Positions 6,903 through 17,000 of a stretch of DNA of 42,466 bases are shown here, one piece after another (the first letter of the stretch is position 1; each line of letters opens with the position of its first letter). Source of the DNA: an uncultured Aquimarina sp. (GTDB lineage Bacteria > Bacteroidota > Bacteroidia > Flavobacteriales > Flavobacteriaceae). The translations under genes were made by a program, and so were the position numbers. The stretch lies in assembly GCA_947493495.1 (NCBI GenBank), contig CANLRN010000032.1, forward strand, positions 1-42,466, given 5' to 3'. Under the pieces are notes generated by a model, which was given only the letters and a program-made list of their open reading frames with translations, did no database searches and was not told the DNA's origin.

Positions 6903-8206
6903 AAGTGCAATGATTCTTTAGTTTCTATTTCTATTCTTTCTACTTTTCCGACAAGGAAAATATAGGCGAGAAAACCTATAATTGCGATGACTCCAATAAA
7001 TAGTAATGCTGGTTCAAAATTACCGCCTTTAGCTAAAACTCCAACAACTAGAGGTACAACAACAGCCGAAAGTCCTCCCATAAGGTTAAAAACCCCACCA
7101 ACTAAGCCAATATGTTCTTTTGGTGCTATTTCAGAAACAAATACCCAAGCAATACTAGCAAAACCAGTTCCGAAAAAAGCTAAGGTTAAAAATCCAATAG
7201 TCCATTCGGTACTAGTGGTATAATTTGCTAAAATAATTGATGCCGAAAGAAATAAACCTGTAATTACAGGTGCTTTACGTGCAACTTCTTTAGAAATCCC
7301 TCTTTTTATCAATCGATCGGATAAAATTCCAGAAATAATAACACCTAAAAATGCTCCAAGGAAAGGAATAGATCCTACTAAACCAGATGTAGCCAAATCG
7401 ATTCCCTTTTGCTCTTCTAAATACGTAGGAAACCATGTTAAAAAGAAGATAAACGTTGAGCCTAAACAAAATTGACCTAAGTACAATCCCCAAAGTTTTT
7501 TATAAACAAAAGCATACTTTAAATCCCCCCAATTAAAAGGCTTGGATTCTTTTTTTACAGGAGTTTCTCCTTTTTGTATGTGGTCTAATTCTTCTTGATT
7601 TACTCCTTTATGGTTTTCTGGATCACGATAAAATATGTACCAAACGATCGCCCAAATAATGCCTATAATACCTGAAACGATAAATAAGCCTCGCCATCCC
7701 ATTTCTGCCAGAATATAAGCTAATAATGGTGTTAGAAATGCTAATCCTATGTATTGCCCTGAAGTATACGCGGCTATAGCAGAAGCTCTTTCTTCATCAG
7801 GGAACCATTTTGTAGCGATTGCATTGTTAATAGGAAATGAAGGAGCTTCAAATGCACCAATACTGGCTCGCAAACCAATGATTGCAGAAAAAGAGTTTAC
7901 GATTCCTTGCAATAATGTCGCGACAGACCACAGAATCAATATTATCGTATAAAGAAATCGTGCTTTTATTTTATCAACTAAAATTCCTCCTGGAATTTGT
8001 AAACTAGCATATGTCCACCCAAAAGCAGAAAATATAAGTCCTAATTGCACTTTATTTAGATCTAATTCATCAGAAAGTGCTTTAGCCGCGACAGAAATAT
8101 TCGAACGGTCTAAATAGTTAATAACTACCGAGATAAAAACTAAACCTAATATTCCAAATCTTTTGCGAGTGGGGGTAACAGATGTATTCGAATTTTTGAT
8201 AGCCAC
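6899..8206 (-). CDS. MFS sugar-acid transporter, ACS family (galactonate/hexuronate type)
   Basis: A 435-residue, 12-helix major facilitator protein. It shows the anion:cation symporter hallmarks: INYLDRSNISVA in helix 1, the GWTYASLQIPGG segment in helix 2, LRASIGAFEAPSFP in helix 4, and WFPDEERASA in the loop before helix 5. Homologues carry galactonate (DgoT), hexuronates or glucarate with protons across the inner membrane. It is the first gene of a four-gene operon with dehydratase, kinase and aldolase, overlapping the dehydratase by 4 bp, which argues for a hexonate substrate. A weak -7-like box, TACTTTTA, lies on the minus strand at 8258-8251. Confidence 0.87.
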   Translation of the reverse strand: MAIKNSNTSVTPTRKRFGILGLVFISVVINYLDRSNISVAAKALSDELDLNKVQLGLIFSAFGWTYASLQIPGGILVDKIKARFLYTIILILWSVATLLQGIVNSFSAIIGLRASIGAFEAPSFPINNAIATKWFPDEERASAIAAYTSGQYIGLAFLTPLLAYILAEMGWRGLFIVSGIIGIIWAIVWYIFYRDPENHKGVNQEELDHIQKGETPVKKESKPFNWGDLKYAFVYKKLWGLYLGQFCLGSTFIFFLTWFPTYLEEQKGIDLATSGLVGSIPFLGAFLGVIISGILSDRLIKRGISKEVARKAPVITGLFLSASIILANYTTSTEWTIGFLTLAFFGTGFASIAWVFVSEIAPKEHIGLVGGVFNLMGGLSAVVVPLVVGVLAKGGNFEPALLFIGVIAIIGFLAYIFLVGKVERIEIETKESLHL

Positions 8207-8553
8207 AGTATATATAAATAAACAAAAAGATAATAATCATAAATGTATGGTAAAAGTATCATTTTTTGTTGGAGATTAATACTGAAATTATCTTGAGTAT
8301 TCGTTTACAAACAGAAAAGCAATTTACAGCTAGTAAATACTGTACAAAATAAGCTCACTAGAGGATGAATTCCATCAAAAACACAGGCTTAGCATATTCC
8401 ATTTATTACACATCTACAGTTTGTGATATATCCGAAAAAAAATAGCATCCGATAAAAAGGTAAAAAAGTTGTAAAGACTTTCTGTCATTTATTGGTAATA
8501 TCCTAATAAAATGCTATTTTCGCGCACTATTATTTGAATAAATTACACACACA
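8207..8553. other. 347-bp divergent intergenic region
   Basis: It holds the promoters of the minus-strand sugar-acid operon and the plus-strand ppiD-like gene. The ppiD promoter candidate is at 8492-8522. The string TATTACACAT at 8404-8413 resembles, with one mismatch, the TTTTACAC elements found upstream of galK. No coding frame is supported. Confidence 0.5.
8492..8522 (+). promoter_or_regulatory. Promoter candidate for the ppiD-like gene
   Basis: TTG at 8492-8494 and TATTTTCG at 8515-8522 are 20 bp apart, which fits the Bacteroidetes -33 (TTG) and -7 (TAnnTTTG) arrangement with one mismatch in the -7 box. Transcription would start near 8529, giving a leader of about 25 bases before ATG 8554. 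Confidence 0.5.
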
Positions 8554-10629
8554 ATGGCAGTTTTAAACAAAATCAGACAACGTTCGATTTTCTTAATCGT
8601 AATTATAGCATTAGCACTATTCTCATTTGTGTTAGCAGATTTGATTAGAAATGGAGGTGCTATATCTCAAAAATCTCAAAACACAATTGCCACTATCAAT
8701 GGAACAGATATAGATAGAACTGATTTTGCTAGAAAAGTAGAACAAGCTTCTAGAAATTTTGGAGCTAATGGATCTAATTTTCAAGCAATGAATTATGTTT
8801 GGAACCAACAAGTAAGGCAGGTAGTTTTTGATGAGCAGTTTGGTGAACTTGGAATTAGAGCAGGCGCAGATCAAGTGAGTGAGTTATTACAAGAAGGATT
8901 AGCAAATAACCCAACTTTTCAGAATGACGCAGGAGTATTTGATACTGCTAAGATGCAGGAATACGTAGCAAGTATCAAATCTAATCCCACAGCATATCAA
9001 CAATGGAAAGATTACAAGCTCTCCTTAGGTAAAAGTGCTTTAGAAAAAACATATATGACGCTAGTAAAAGCTGGATTAGGTGTAACCCTTAAGGAAGGAG
9101 AGCTGGCATACAAAATGGAAAATGATGCTGTAAATATTAAATATGTACAATTACCATTCTCAGGCATAAAAGATGAAGAAATAAACGTTTCTGATGCAGA
9201 AATTCAATCCTATATTGATAAGCATGCCAATGTATATAAAACGGAAGCATCTAGGGATATGAGATATGTGTTTTTTAAAGAAGAACCTAGTCAAGAGGAT
9301 GAAAATGCATTGACCGCAAAAATAGCACAGATTACTGATGCTTTTAGAAAAGCAGAAAATATTGAGGAGTTTGTAAATACTGATCATAACTCTGCCATAA
9401 AGTACACTGATCGTTTTGTGTTTAAAAAGGATTTACCCGCTACTGTGGCAGACACCTTGTATAATGTACCTATAGGCGAAATCTATGGCCCTTATAAAGA
9501 TGGTCAATATATCAAAATATCTAAGGTAATCGCTCATAAACAACAACACGATTCTCTAAAAGCTAGCCATATACTTGTTTCTTGGAAAGGTTTAGGAACA
9601 GCAGGTGATACTGAACGAACTAAAGAAGATGCTAAGAAACTAGCAGATAGTATTCTTACAGTTGTAAAAGTAGATAAGACTAAGTTTGTTAGTTTGGCAA
9701 AAGAGTATTCTGCAGATAGTTCTAATAAGGATAAAGGAGGAGATCTTGGATATTTTGCTCCAGGCAGAATGGTTCCTGCATTTAACGACTTCTGCGTAGA
9801 TAATAAAACGGGAGATATGGGAGTAGTAGAAACGGCTTTTGGATATCACGTGATTACTATTGAAGATCAAAAGAATATACAAAAAGCAGTGAAAATTGCT
9901 ACAATCGCTGAAGAAATTGAACCAAGCGAAAAAACGATTAGTGATATTTTTACAGAAACTACTAAGTTTCAAATTGCAACCAAAGATGCTGATTTTGCAG
10001 AAAAAGCAAAAGAGAACGAATATGAGGTTCTTCCTATAAACAAGATAAATGAATTAGCAGAAAATATTGCTGGTCTTGGAAATCAAAGAACTATTGTTCA
10101 GTGGGCATTTAATGAAGATACGAAAACTGGAGCTGTTAAGCGTTTTGAAGTCACTGATGGATATGCAGTGGTACAATTAACAGCAAAAGCAGCAAAAGGA
10201 ATACAAAAAGTAGCTGATGCCAGTCCGCTTATTAAACCTATTTTGATCAAAGAAAAGAAAGCAGAAATGCTGAAAAATAAAATCTCTGGCGCCAATCTAG
10301 AAGACATTGCCAAAAATCAATCGCAGTCAGTAAAAACAGCTTCTGCATTAAACATGAAAACACCAACCATAAGTGGAGCGGGCAACGAACCAAAAATAGT
10401 TGGAGCTGCGTTTGCATTAGAAATAGGAAAAATTTCTGACCCCATTATAGGTAATAATGGAGTATATGTCATTGAAGTTACTAAAAAAACTCCTGCAGAT
10501 GGATTGGATACCTATATGAGTTATGCAGCTCAGGCTACCAAAACAGAAGCTAATGCAGCGAATTCTCGTGTGTTTAATGCATTAAAAGAAGCTGCTGAGA
10601 TAGAAGACAAAAGAGCTAATTTTTATTAG
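8554..10629 (+). CDS. ppiD: PpiD-like periplasmic chaperone/peptidyl-prolyl isomerase
   Basis: A 691-residue envelope folding factor. It begins with a short cytoplasmic end (MAVLNKIRQR), then one membrane anchor (about residues 11-30), then a SurA/PpiD-type N-terminal chaperone region (about 40-190). A parvulin domain covers roughly 331-431, opening ASHILVSW and including GGDLGYFAPGRMVPAF and the closing FGYHVITIED. A second region after about 450 resembles a degenerate repeat of the family. It is full length. It stands alone between the sugar-acid operon and the galactosyl locus, has its own promoter candidate, and ends at the hairpin shared with galE. It is probably a housekeeping gene. Confidence 0.9.
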   Translation: MAVLNKIRQRSIFLIVIIALALFSFVLADLIRNGGAISQKSQNTIATINGTDIDRTDFARKVEQASRNFGANGSNFQAMNYVWNQQVRQVVFDEQFGELGIRAGADQVSELLQEGLANNPTFQNDAGVFDTAKMQEYVASIKSNPTAYQQWKDYKLSLGKSALEKTYMTLVKAGLGVTLKEGELAYKMENDAVNIKYVQLPFSGIKDEEINVSDAEIQSYIDKHANVYKTEASRDMRYVFFKEEPSQEDENALTAKIAQITDAFRKAENIEEFVNTDHNSAIKYTDRFVFKKDLPATVADTLYNVPIGEIYGPYKDGQYIKISKVIAHKQQHDSLKASHILVSWKGLGTAGDTERTKEDAKKLADSILTVVKVDKTKFVSLAKEYSADSSNKDKGGDLGYFAPGRMVPAFNDFCVDNKTGDMGVVETAFGYHVITIEDQKNIQKAVKIATIAEEIEPSEKTISDIFTETTKFQIATKDADFAEKAKENEYEVLPINKINELAENIAGLGNQRTIVQWAFNEDTKTGAVKRFEVTDGYAVVQLTAKAAKGIQKVADASPLIKPILIKEKKAEMLKNKISGANLEDIAKNQSQSVKTASALNMKTPTISGAGNEPKIVGAAFALEIGKISDPIIGNNGVYVIEVTKKTPADGLDTYMSYAAQATKTEANAANSRVFNALKEAAEIEDKRANFY

Positions 10630-10665
10630 AATACATTAAGTGTATAAAGCTCTTAATATGATATA

Positions 10666-10698
10666 AAAAAATCCTAAAGATATTCTTTAGGATTTTTT
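10666..10698. terminator. Bidirectional intrinsic terminator between ppiD and galE
   Basis: AAAAAATCCTAAAG (10666-10679) pairs perfectly with CTTTAGGATTTTTT (10685-10698) around a 5-base loop. The A-run before and T-run after the stem make it work on both strands. It lies between the stops of the converging ppiD-like and galE genes. Confidence 0.85.
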
Positions 10699-10726
10699 TA
10701 TAAACTTTATTTTTAAAGTACGAAAT

Positions 10727-11743
10727 TTAATTTCTTACTTTTTTCTCCCATTCCCAAGCAGAAGATAATGCACTATCTAAACTACTATCTGCTTTCCAAC
10801 CTAACTCTTTGTTTGCTTTATCTGTATTCGCGTATGCAGCAATAACATCACCTTCTCTCCTATCCACGATTTTGTAGTTTAACTTTTGGTTAGAAACTTT
10901 TTCAAAAGATTGTATGACTTCTAACACAGAGCTCCCTGTTCCTGTACCTACATTAAATACTTCATAATTAGATTTGTTTTGATCTTTAAGAAGTCGCTGT
11001 AAAGCAACTACATGTGCTCTGGCTAAATCTACGACATGGATGTAATCTCTAATACAGGTTCCATCTTGCGTAGGATAGTCATCACCAAAAACCGATAATT
11101 CATTTCTCAACCCTATAGCTGTTTGTGTAATAAATGGCACTAAATTTTGAGGAACACCAATAGGTAACTCGCCTATCTCTGCAGATGGGTGTGCTCCAAT
11201 AGGATTAAAATAACGTAAAGCTATAGCTTTTAGCTTGGAGGTTACGCTACAAGTATCAAGTATAATTTCTTCTCCTATTTGTTTTGTATTGCCATAAGGA
11301 GATTCTGCTACTTTTACAGGAGCATTTTCTGTAATCGGCAATTCATCAGCTTGTCCATATACAGTACAGGAAGAACTGAAAATAAAATTACTGTTCTCTT
11401 TTTTTTGTAGCTCTTGTAAAATATAAACGAGCACTCCAATATTATTTTCATAATATAATAGTGGCTTTTTTACACTTTCGCCTACAGCTTTGGATGCTGC
11501 AAAATGAATGACACCTTCTACATCTGTATGGCGTTTAAAAAAATCTTGTACCTTATTTTTTTCTCTAAGATCAAATTGTTCAAAAATAGGTTGTTTCCCT
11601 GTAATGTTGGTTATCCCCTTTAAAACATCTGTAGATGAGTTGGAGCAGTTATCGATAATAACAACCTGATACCCTTCTTTTTGTAATTCTACTACAGTAT
11701 GCGAACCTATAAAGCCCAAGCCGCCAGTAACTAGTATTTTCAT
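10727..11743 (-). CDS. galE: UDP-glucose 4-epimerase
   Basis: A 338-residue short-chain dehydrogenase/epimerase that interconverts UDP-galactose and UDP-glucose, the last step of the Leloir pathway. It has the NAD-binding TGGLGFIG motif (6-13), the HFAASKAVGES segment (80-90), the FSSSCTVYG catalytic Ser region (122-130) and the YGNTK catalytic pair Tyr150/Lys154. Length matches bacterial GalE. It is the last gene of the minus-strand locus. The 269-bp gap to the symporter gene contains a foldback repeat, so it may have its own promoter as well as read-through. It completes the pathway begun by galK and galT further right. Confidence 0.95.
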   Translation of the reverse strand: MKILVTGGLGFIGSHTVVELQKEGYQVVIIDNCSNSSTDVLKGITNITGKQPIFEQFDLREKNKVQDFFKRHTDVEGVIHFAASKAVGESVKKPLLYYENNIGVLVYILQELQKKENSNFIFSSSCTVYGQADELPITENAPVKVAESPYGNTKQIGEEIILDTCSVTSKLKAIALRYFNPIGAHPSAEIGELPIGVPQNLVPFITQTAIGLRNELSVFGDDYPTQDGTCIRDYIHVVDLARAHVVALQRLLKDQNKSNYEVFNVGTGTGSSVLEVIQSFEKVSNQKLNYKIVDRREGDVIAAYANTDKANKELGWKADSSLDSALSSAWEWEKKVRN

Positions 11744-11770
11744 TATGTACTCTTTTTAAAAGTTTTAGTT

Positions 11771-11950
11771 GTTAAACCCGTTTTATTCATTAGGAAATCT
11801 ATTCCATCTTTCAACTGCTGCAAACACTACCGTTTCACTATGTTTTTTAATGTAACCGTAGCGATGCTACTCTGAAATGAAGAAAACATCAGTGTTTATT
11901 GCACTTGAAAGCATCTTGACGAAGTCCTAACGCATAAACCGGGTTAAAAT
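11771..11950 (-). repeat. Foldback repeat element (about 180 bp, imperfect palindrome), copy 1
   Basis: The whole stretch folds back on itself. Outer arms around TTAAACCCG (11772-11780) and CCGGGTTAA (11939-11947) pair. Inner arms around TTTCAACTGCTGCAAACACT (11809-11828) pair imperfectly with the AGTGTTTATTGCACTTGAAA side (11891-11910). The tip is GTAGCGATGCTAC (11858-11870). A diverged copy of its minus-strand end lies at 42391-42466: about 54 of 71 bases match without gaps. It contains no gene, so it is a MITE/REP-like element. It sits in the leader region of galE. Confidence 0.65.
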
Positions 11951-12012
11951 TGCAAAGTTAGCGATACTGGCAACAACTAAGAACTGATTTTGACATAAGT
12001 TTTAGATTATGA

Positions 12013-13659
12013 TCAGAAAATCAAATAAGTACTAACTACCATTATTGAAATAATTACACCGGTAATAAAAGCATATTTCCATGGAGTAATGTTTATATCT
12101 TCTGTTATTTTCTGCACATAGTCTGTAGCTCTTGGATATAATTTTCCAATGATAAGCATAATACTAATATTTAGTACAAATAAGATTGCCATTACATGTA
12201 AGAAGTGTGGGTATGCTTCTGCCTCGATAAGACTTAATGCTTTTTCATCAGTTATTCCACTTGCAGCTGCATCTTTTAGCGCACTAGAAACCATCATAGG
12301 CTTTATGGCAAACTGACTTATAGAATATAATACAACTCCAGAAATCACTCCTATTTTTGCTGCAATAGCTGGTACACGTTTTGTAAAAAATCCAATAACA
12401 ACAACAGTAAGAATCGGAATACTATAACACCCATTAGCTTCTTGTAGCCAAGCAAATAAACCATCTGGCGCATTGGCAATAAGAGGTGCTACTAACATCC
12501 CTAATACCCCTAAAATAATCCCAAAGATTTTACCTGCTTTTACTATCTGTTTTTCAGAAGCATCTTTTTTAAAATATTGTTTATAAAGATCAAACCCAAA
12601 TAAAGTAGCACTACTATTTAGTACACTATTAAAAGAACTCAAAACTGCACCAAAAAGCACTGCTGCGAAGAAACCTACAAAACTTGCAGGCAACACCTCT
12701 TTAACAAGAGAAGGATATGCCTGATCTGGGTTTTCTAAATTTCCATCGAATAAATGCCAAGCTATGATTCCTGGCAATACAACAATCACAGGAATTAAGA
12801 ATTTTACTAAAGCAGCTAAAATCATTCCTTGTTGTCCTTCTTTAAGGCTTCTGGCTCCAAAAACACGTTGTAAAATAGCTTGGTTAGTACCCCAATAAAA
12901 CATTTGTACTAGCATCATTCCTGTAAAAATAGTACCAAATGGAATAGACGCATCAGCTTCTCCAGCTGCAACAAATTTATCTGGATTATCTGTCCATAAG
13001 GTGTTGAGTCCTTCGGCAACACTTCCATCTCCTATAGCCATTAATCCAAATATAGGAATGAGCATACCTCCTATTAGTAATCCTACTGCATTCACTAAAT
13101 CTGAAACGGCTACGGCTTTTAGTCCACCAAAAATAGCATATACCATACCTATTAAACCTATAGTCCATACACAAATCCAAATAGATGCTTGCTGGGATAT
13201 TCCTAGCATAGCAGGTATATCAAACATCGTACTAAATGCAAGAGATCCAGAATATAAAACTGAGGGCAGTAGTACAATTACATACCCACTTAAGAATAGA
13301 ATCGTTAAAATAGATTTTGTCTGCTGATCAAATCTTTTTTCTACATACTCTGGGATTGTAGTAATTCCTCCTCTCATATAACTAGGAAGTAACCATATAG
13401 CTGTGATTATCATAGCTATGGCTGCTAAGGTTTCCCAGGCCATCACTAGAACACCTTCAGAAAAAGCTTGCCCATTAAGTCCCACAATCTGTTCTGCGGA
13501 TAAGTTGGTAAGTAATAATGATCCAGCTATAGTAATTGCTCCGAGGCTTCTACCTCCCAGAAAATAACCATCTGCTGAGTTTTCATTAGTGCCCTTTGTT
13601 TTCCACCAGGCATATACTGCTACTAATAATGTGAAGCCTATAAATGAAATGATTCCCAT
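12013..13659 (-). CDS. sglT: Sodium:solute symporter resembling vSGLT (galactose/glucose type)
   Basis: A 548-residue, about 14-helix protein of the SSS family. It closely follows the Vibrio galactose symporter pattern: YFLGGRSLGAITIAGSLLLT then NLSAEQIVGLNGQAFSEG in the first unwound helix, ITTIPEYVEKRF, and the IFGGLKAV segment. Sodium would drive uptake across the inner membrane. Its place between a glycerol-enzyme fusion and galE suggests it carries galactose or, more interestingly, an intact galactoside that the cytoplasmic GH36 enzyme then cleaves. The gene is separated by 351 bp from the upstream fusion gene, so a separate promoter is possible. Confidence 0.85.
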   Translation of the reverse strand: MGIISFIGFTLLVAVYAWWKTKGTNENSADGYFLGGRSLGAITIAGSLLLTNLSAEQIVGLNGQAFSEGVLVMAWETLAAIAMIITAIWLLPSYMRGGITTIPEYVEKRFDQQTKSILTILFLSGYVIVLLPSVLYSGSLAFSTMFDIPAMLGISQQASIWICVWTIGLIGMVYAIFGGLKAVAVSDLVNAVGLLIGGMLIPIFGLMAIGDGSVAEGLNTLWTDNPDKFVAAGEADASIPFGTIFTGMMLVQMFYWGTNQAILQRVFGARSLKEGQQGMILAALVKFLIPVIVVLPGIIAWHLFDGNLENPDQAYPSLVKEVLPASFVGFFAAVLFGAVLSSFNSVLNSSATLFGFDLYKQYFKKDASEKQIVKAGKIFGIILGVLGMLVAPLIANAPDGLFAWLQEANGCYSIPILTVVVIGFFTKRVPAIAAKIGVISGVVLYSISQFAIKPMMVSSALKDAAASGITDEKALSLIEAEAYPHFLHVMAILFVLNISIMLIIGKLYPRATDYVQKITEDINITPWKYAFITGVIISIMVVSTYLIF

Positions 13660-14010
13660 GAATATGTGATATTTAAGTTAGTTTAAATTTAATTACGAAA
13701 GATACTATTTTTTGTTAGTTCATAAATGTTTTAACAATAATTCAGTACATTTTTCAATATTTTTATTGTTTTAGTAAATTTTATAAGACATTGATTGCTA
13801 GTTATATGATATATCAATTATCTTATTCTTAGCAAAATTATTTTTTCAAGTCATTTGTAGCTTTTTCTTAATATGATCTTAACTGAAATTTTTATCTTAT
13901 CAGGTTCTATAAGGTCTTATCTACACTATAGATATTTTTTATCTTGATATATACCAGTACTTGTATTAAAGGGGGCTTTTTATAATTTTCAAACTGATCT
14001 TTGTATTTTA
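13660..14010. other. 351-bp intergenic region between the fusion gene and the symporter
   Basis: No coding frame is supported. A minus-strand TATCTTTC string at 13704-13697 is a weak -7 candidate for the symporter gene. A short AAAG-CCCC-CTTT snap-back lies near 13970. Otherwise it is AT-rich with nothing clear. Confidence 0.4.
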
Positions 14011-17000
14011 TTACTCAATTTCCTGTTCATAATAAGTAGATGCATCCTGTAATAAAAGATCCAGATATTTGTTTTCTTTTTCTAAACGCAGCTCATCCCA
14101 TCCTAAATATTTTATCAGATCTTCTTGTACAAGAAGCCTGTATTGTCGTACACTATTAATATCAAAATACAATCTACCTGTTCTTCTTACAAAAAAATCG
14201 GATATGCCATTGATCATTTCATAATGTACACCATACCATACTTCTGCTCTTATAAGTCGTTCATCAATAGAATCGTTTAAGAAATAATTTTCTTTATGAA
14301 TGATTATATCTGCTTGTTTTCCATAAGTTGTAGCCAAGTACCATCCGTAATAGGTATCTGTAACGCCTTTTTCGGCAAGTTGGCGGTTAATGTGTTCTAG
14401 ATATGTATCTACCTCATCTGTATTGTGTAACGGATTGCTGGTTAATGAGATATTCTGGGTGTGAGAAATAGCATACTGTTCGCGTTTCTTATTACTCATT
14501 GTTTTAAGAACCGCATCAATAACACGTTGTGCCATTTTTCGATATCCAGTTAGTTTTCCTCCAGCGATAGAGATCAAGCCTGTTTTGGATACAAAAATTT
14601 CATCTTTTCTGGATAATTCTGATGGATCTTTACCATCTTCATGGATCAGTGGTCGTAGTCCAGCCCAATTGGATTCTATATCATCGATGGTTAGTCCTAC
14701 CGTAGGAAACATATTATTAACTGCGTCTAATAGATAATTAGCATCATTTATAGTTGCAACTACGCGATTTAAATTAGCATTGTAATTGGTATCTGTTGTC
14801 CCTACATAGGTAGCTCTCCCTCTAGGGATTGCAAATATCATTCTTCCATCTGGCACATCAAAATAGATAGATTGTGTGAGTGGAAATTTTTCTCTCGAGA
14901 ATACAATATGCACTCCTTTTGTTAAGTGGAGATATTTGTTATTCATCGAATGGTCTTTTTCTCGTAATAAATCTACCCAAGGCCCAGCAGCGGATACATA
15001 ATTCCTGGCTTTAATAGTATATTTTTTTTGAGAATTATGATCCAGACATTCTAGGCTTTTAATTTTACCTTCACTATCATAATTAAACGAAGTCATCTCG
15101 CAATAATTAATGATATTAGCGCCATAAGAGGCAGCTTTTTTTAGTAACTCTACAGTTAATCTAGCATCGTCAGTACGATATTCTGCATAGTATCCACCAC
15201 CTGTTAGTCCTTCTGTATTGAGCAAAGGTTCTTTGGCTATTGTTTCTTCTATACTTAACATCTTACGCTTATCATCCCCTTCTACATTCGCTAGAAAATC
15301 ATATACTTTTAATCCAATGGCTGTCATTAATTTTCCGTAGGTTCCTCCTTCTATGAGTGGTAGTAGCATTTTTTCTGGTACCACAAGATGTGGAGCTAGC
15401 TTATGCACTGTTGCGCGTTCACTGCCGGATTCTTTTACCAATCCTATTTCCATTTGTTTTAGATATCGCAATCCCCCATGGATAAGTTTAGTAGATTTAT
15501 TACTCGTCCCAGATGCGAAATCGTTTTTTTCTACCAGACATACTTTAAGCCCTCGCGCGGAGGCATCTAATGCAATACCAGCACCAGTAACTCCACCTCC
15601 AATAATAATGAGATCGTATTTAGTCGCCTGCGCATTGCGTATTTGTCGGTTTCTATCCAAGATAGAAAATCGGATAGCATCTTCCTCTTTATAAGAAAGC
15701 GCAGAAGCGTTTCCAGTTTTTGTTCGCGTTACTGCAGCTTTCCACCCTCTGTATTTTCTAGTTCTTTCGTGTTGGGTAATTTGAGGGTTAAACCGCGTGT
15801 CTACGGTTCTAATTTTGGTGATGTCTTTTTTGGTCCAAACTCCTGCTTTTATCCCTGCCAGAAAAGCAGCACCTAGTGCAGTTACTTCGAGCATTTTTGG
15901 GCGGTCTACTTCTACATTCAGAATATCTGCCTGAAATTGCATCAAATAATTATTTGCTGATGCACCACCATCTACCTTGAGTTCTCTCATAAGTTGACCA
16001 CTATCTTCAATCATGGCGTCTAATACATCTCTAGTCTGATAGGCGAGTGCTTCTACAGTAGCTTTTATGATTTCATTCTTTCCTGAGTCTAAGGTGAGGC
16101 CATATATAGCACCTTTTGCATTCATATCCCAATAGGGTGCTCCTAAGCCCGCAAAGGCGGGTACTACATATAGCCCTTCAACAGATGGGGTATTCATACA
16201 TATTTCTTCGGTTTCGGAAGCTTTGGTAATCACTTTTAGCTTATCTCTGAGCCATTGTACAGATGCTCCTCCTACAAAAATGCTTCCTTCGAGGGCATAT
16301 TTAATAGTATCTTCGGGGAGGCTACAGCATAGTGTGGTTAATAAACCATTTTTAGATTGATATGCTTTTTTACCTGTATTCAATAATAAAAAGCATCCTG
16401 TTCCATAGGTATTTTTGGCAATACCCGATTTATAACCTCCCTGACCAAATAGAGAAGCTTGTTGATCTCCTGCAACTCCATATATTGGAATTTCTGTTCC
16501 TTGATATGAGATGTTTCCAAAATCAGAAGAAGAATGCTGAACTTCTGGTAGCATATTGATCGGAATATCTAAGGCATTGAGTAAGGTATTATCCCATTTT
16601 AAATCAATAATATTATACAACATAGTACGAGAAGCATTAGAGTGATCCGTAGCATGGTATTTCCCTTTTGTGAATTTCCATATGAGCCACGTATCAATAG
16701 TCCCAAAAAGGAGTGCCCCTTCATTGGCTTTTTCTCTTGCTCCTTTTACATTATCTAATATCCATTTTAATTTAGTGCCAGAAAAATATGAGTCGATAAC
16801 CAATCCAGTATGTTTAGCCACATAGTCTTCTAGATCTGCTGCTTTTAATTGTTCGCATATACTAGAGGTTCTTTTATCTAACCAAACAATAGCATTATGG
16901 ATAGGTTCTCCAGTGTTTTTATCCCAGACTACTGTAGTTTCTCTTTGGTTTGTAATCCCAATAGCTGCAATCTGGGCTACTGGTATTTTGGAGGTAGTTA

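Noticed and set aside
13696..13704. Promoter for the symporter gene
   Set aside because: The box TATCTTTCG matches TAnnTTTG imperfectly and lacks a -33 element; kept only as a remark in the region entry.
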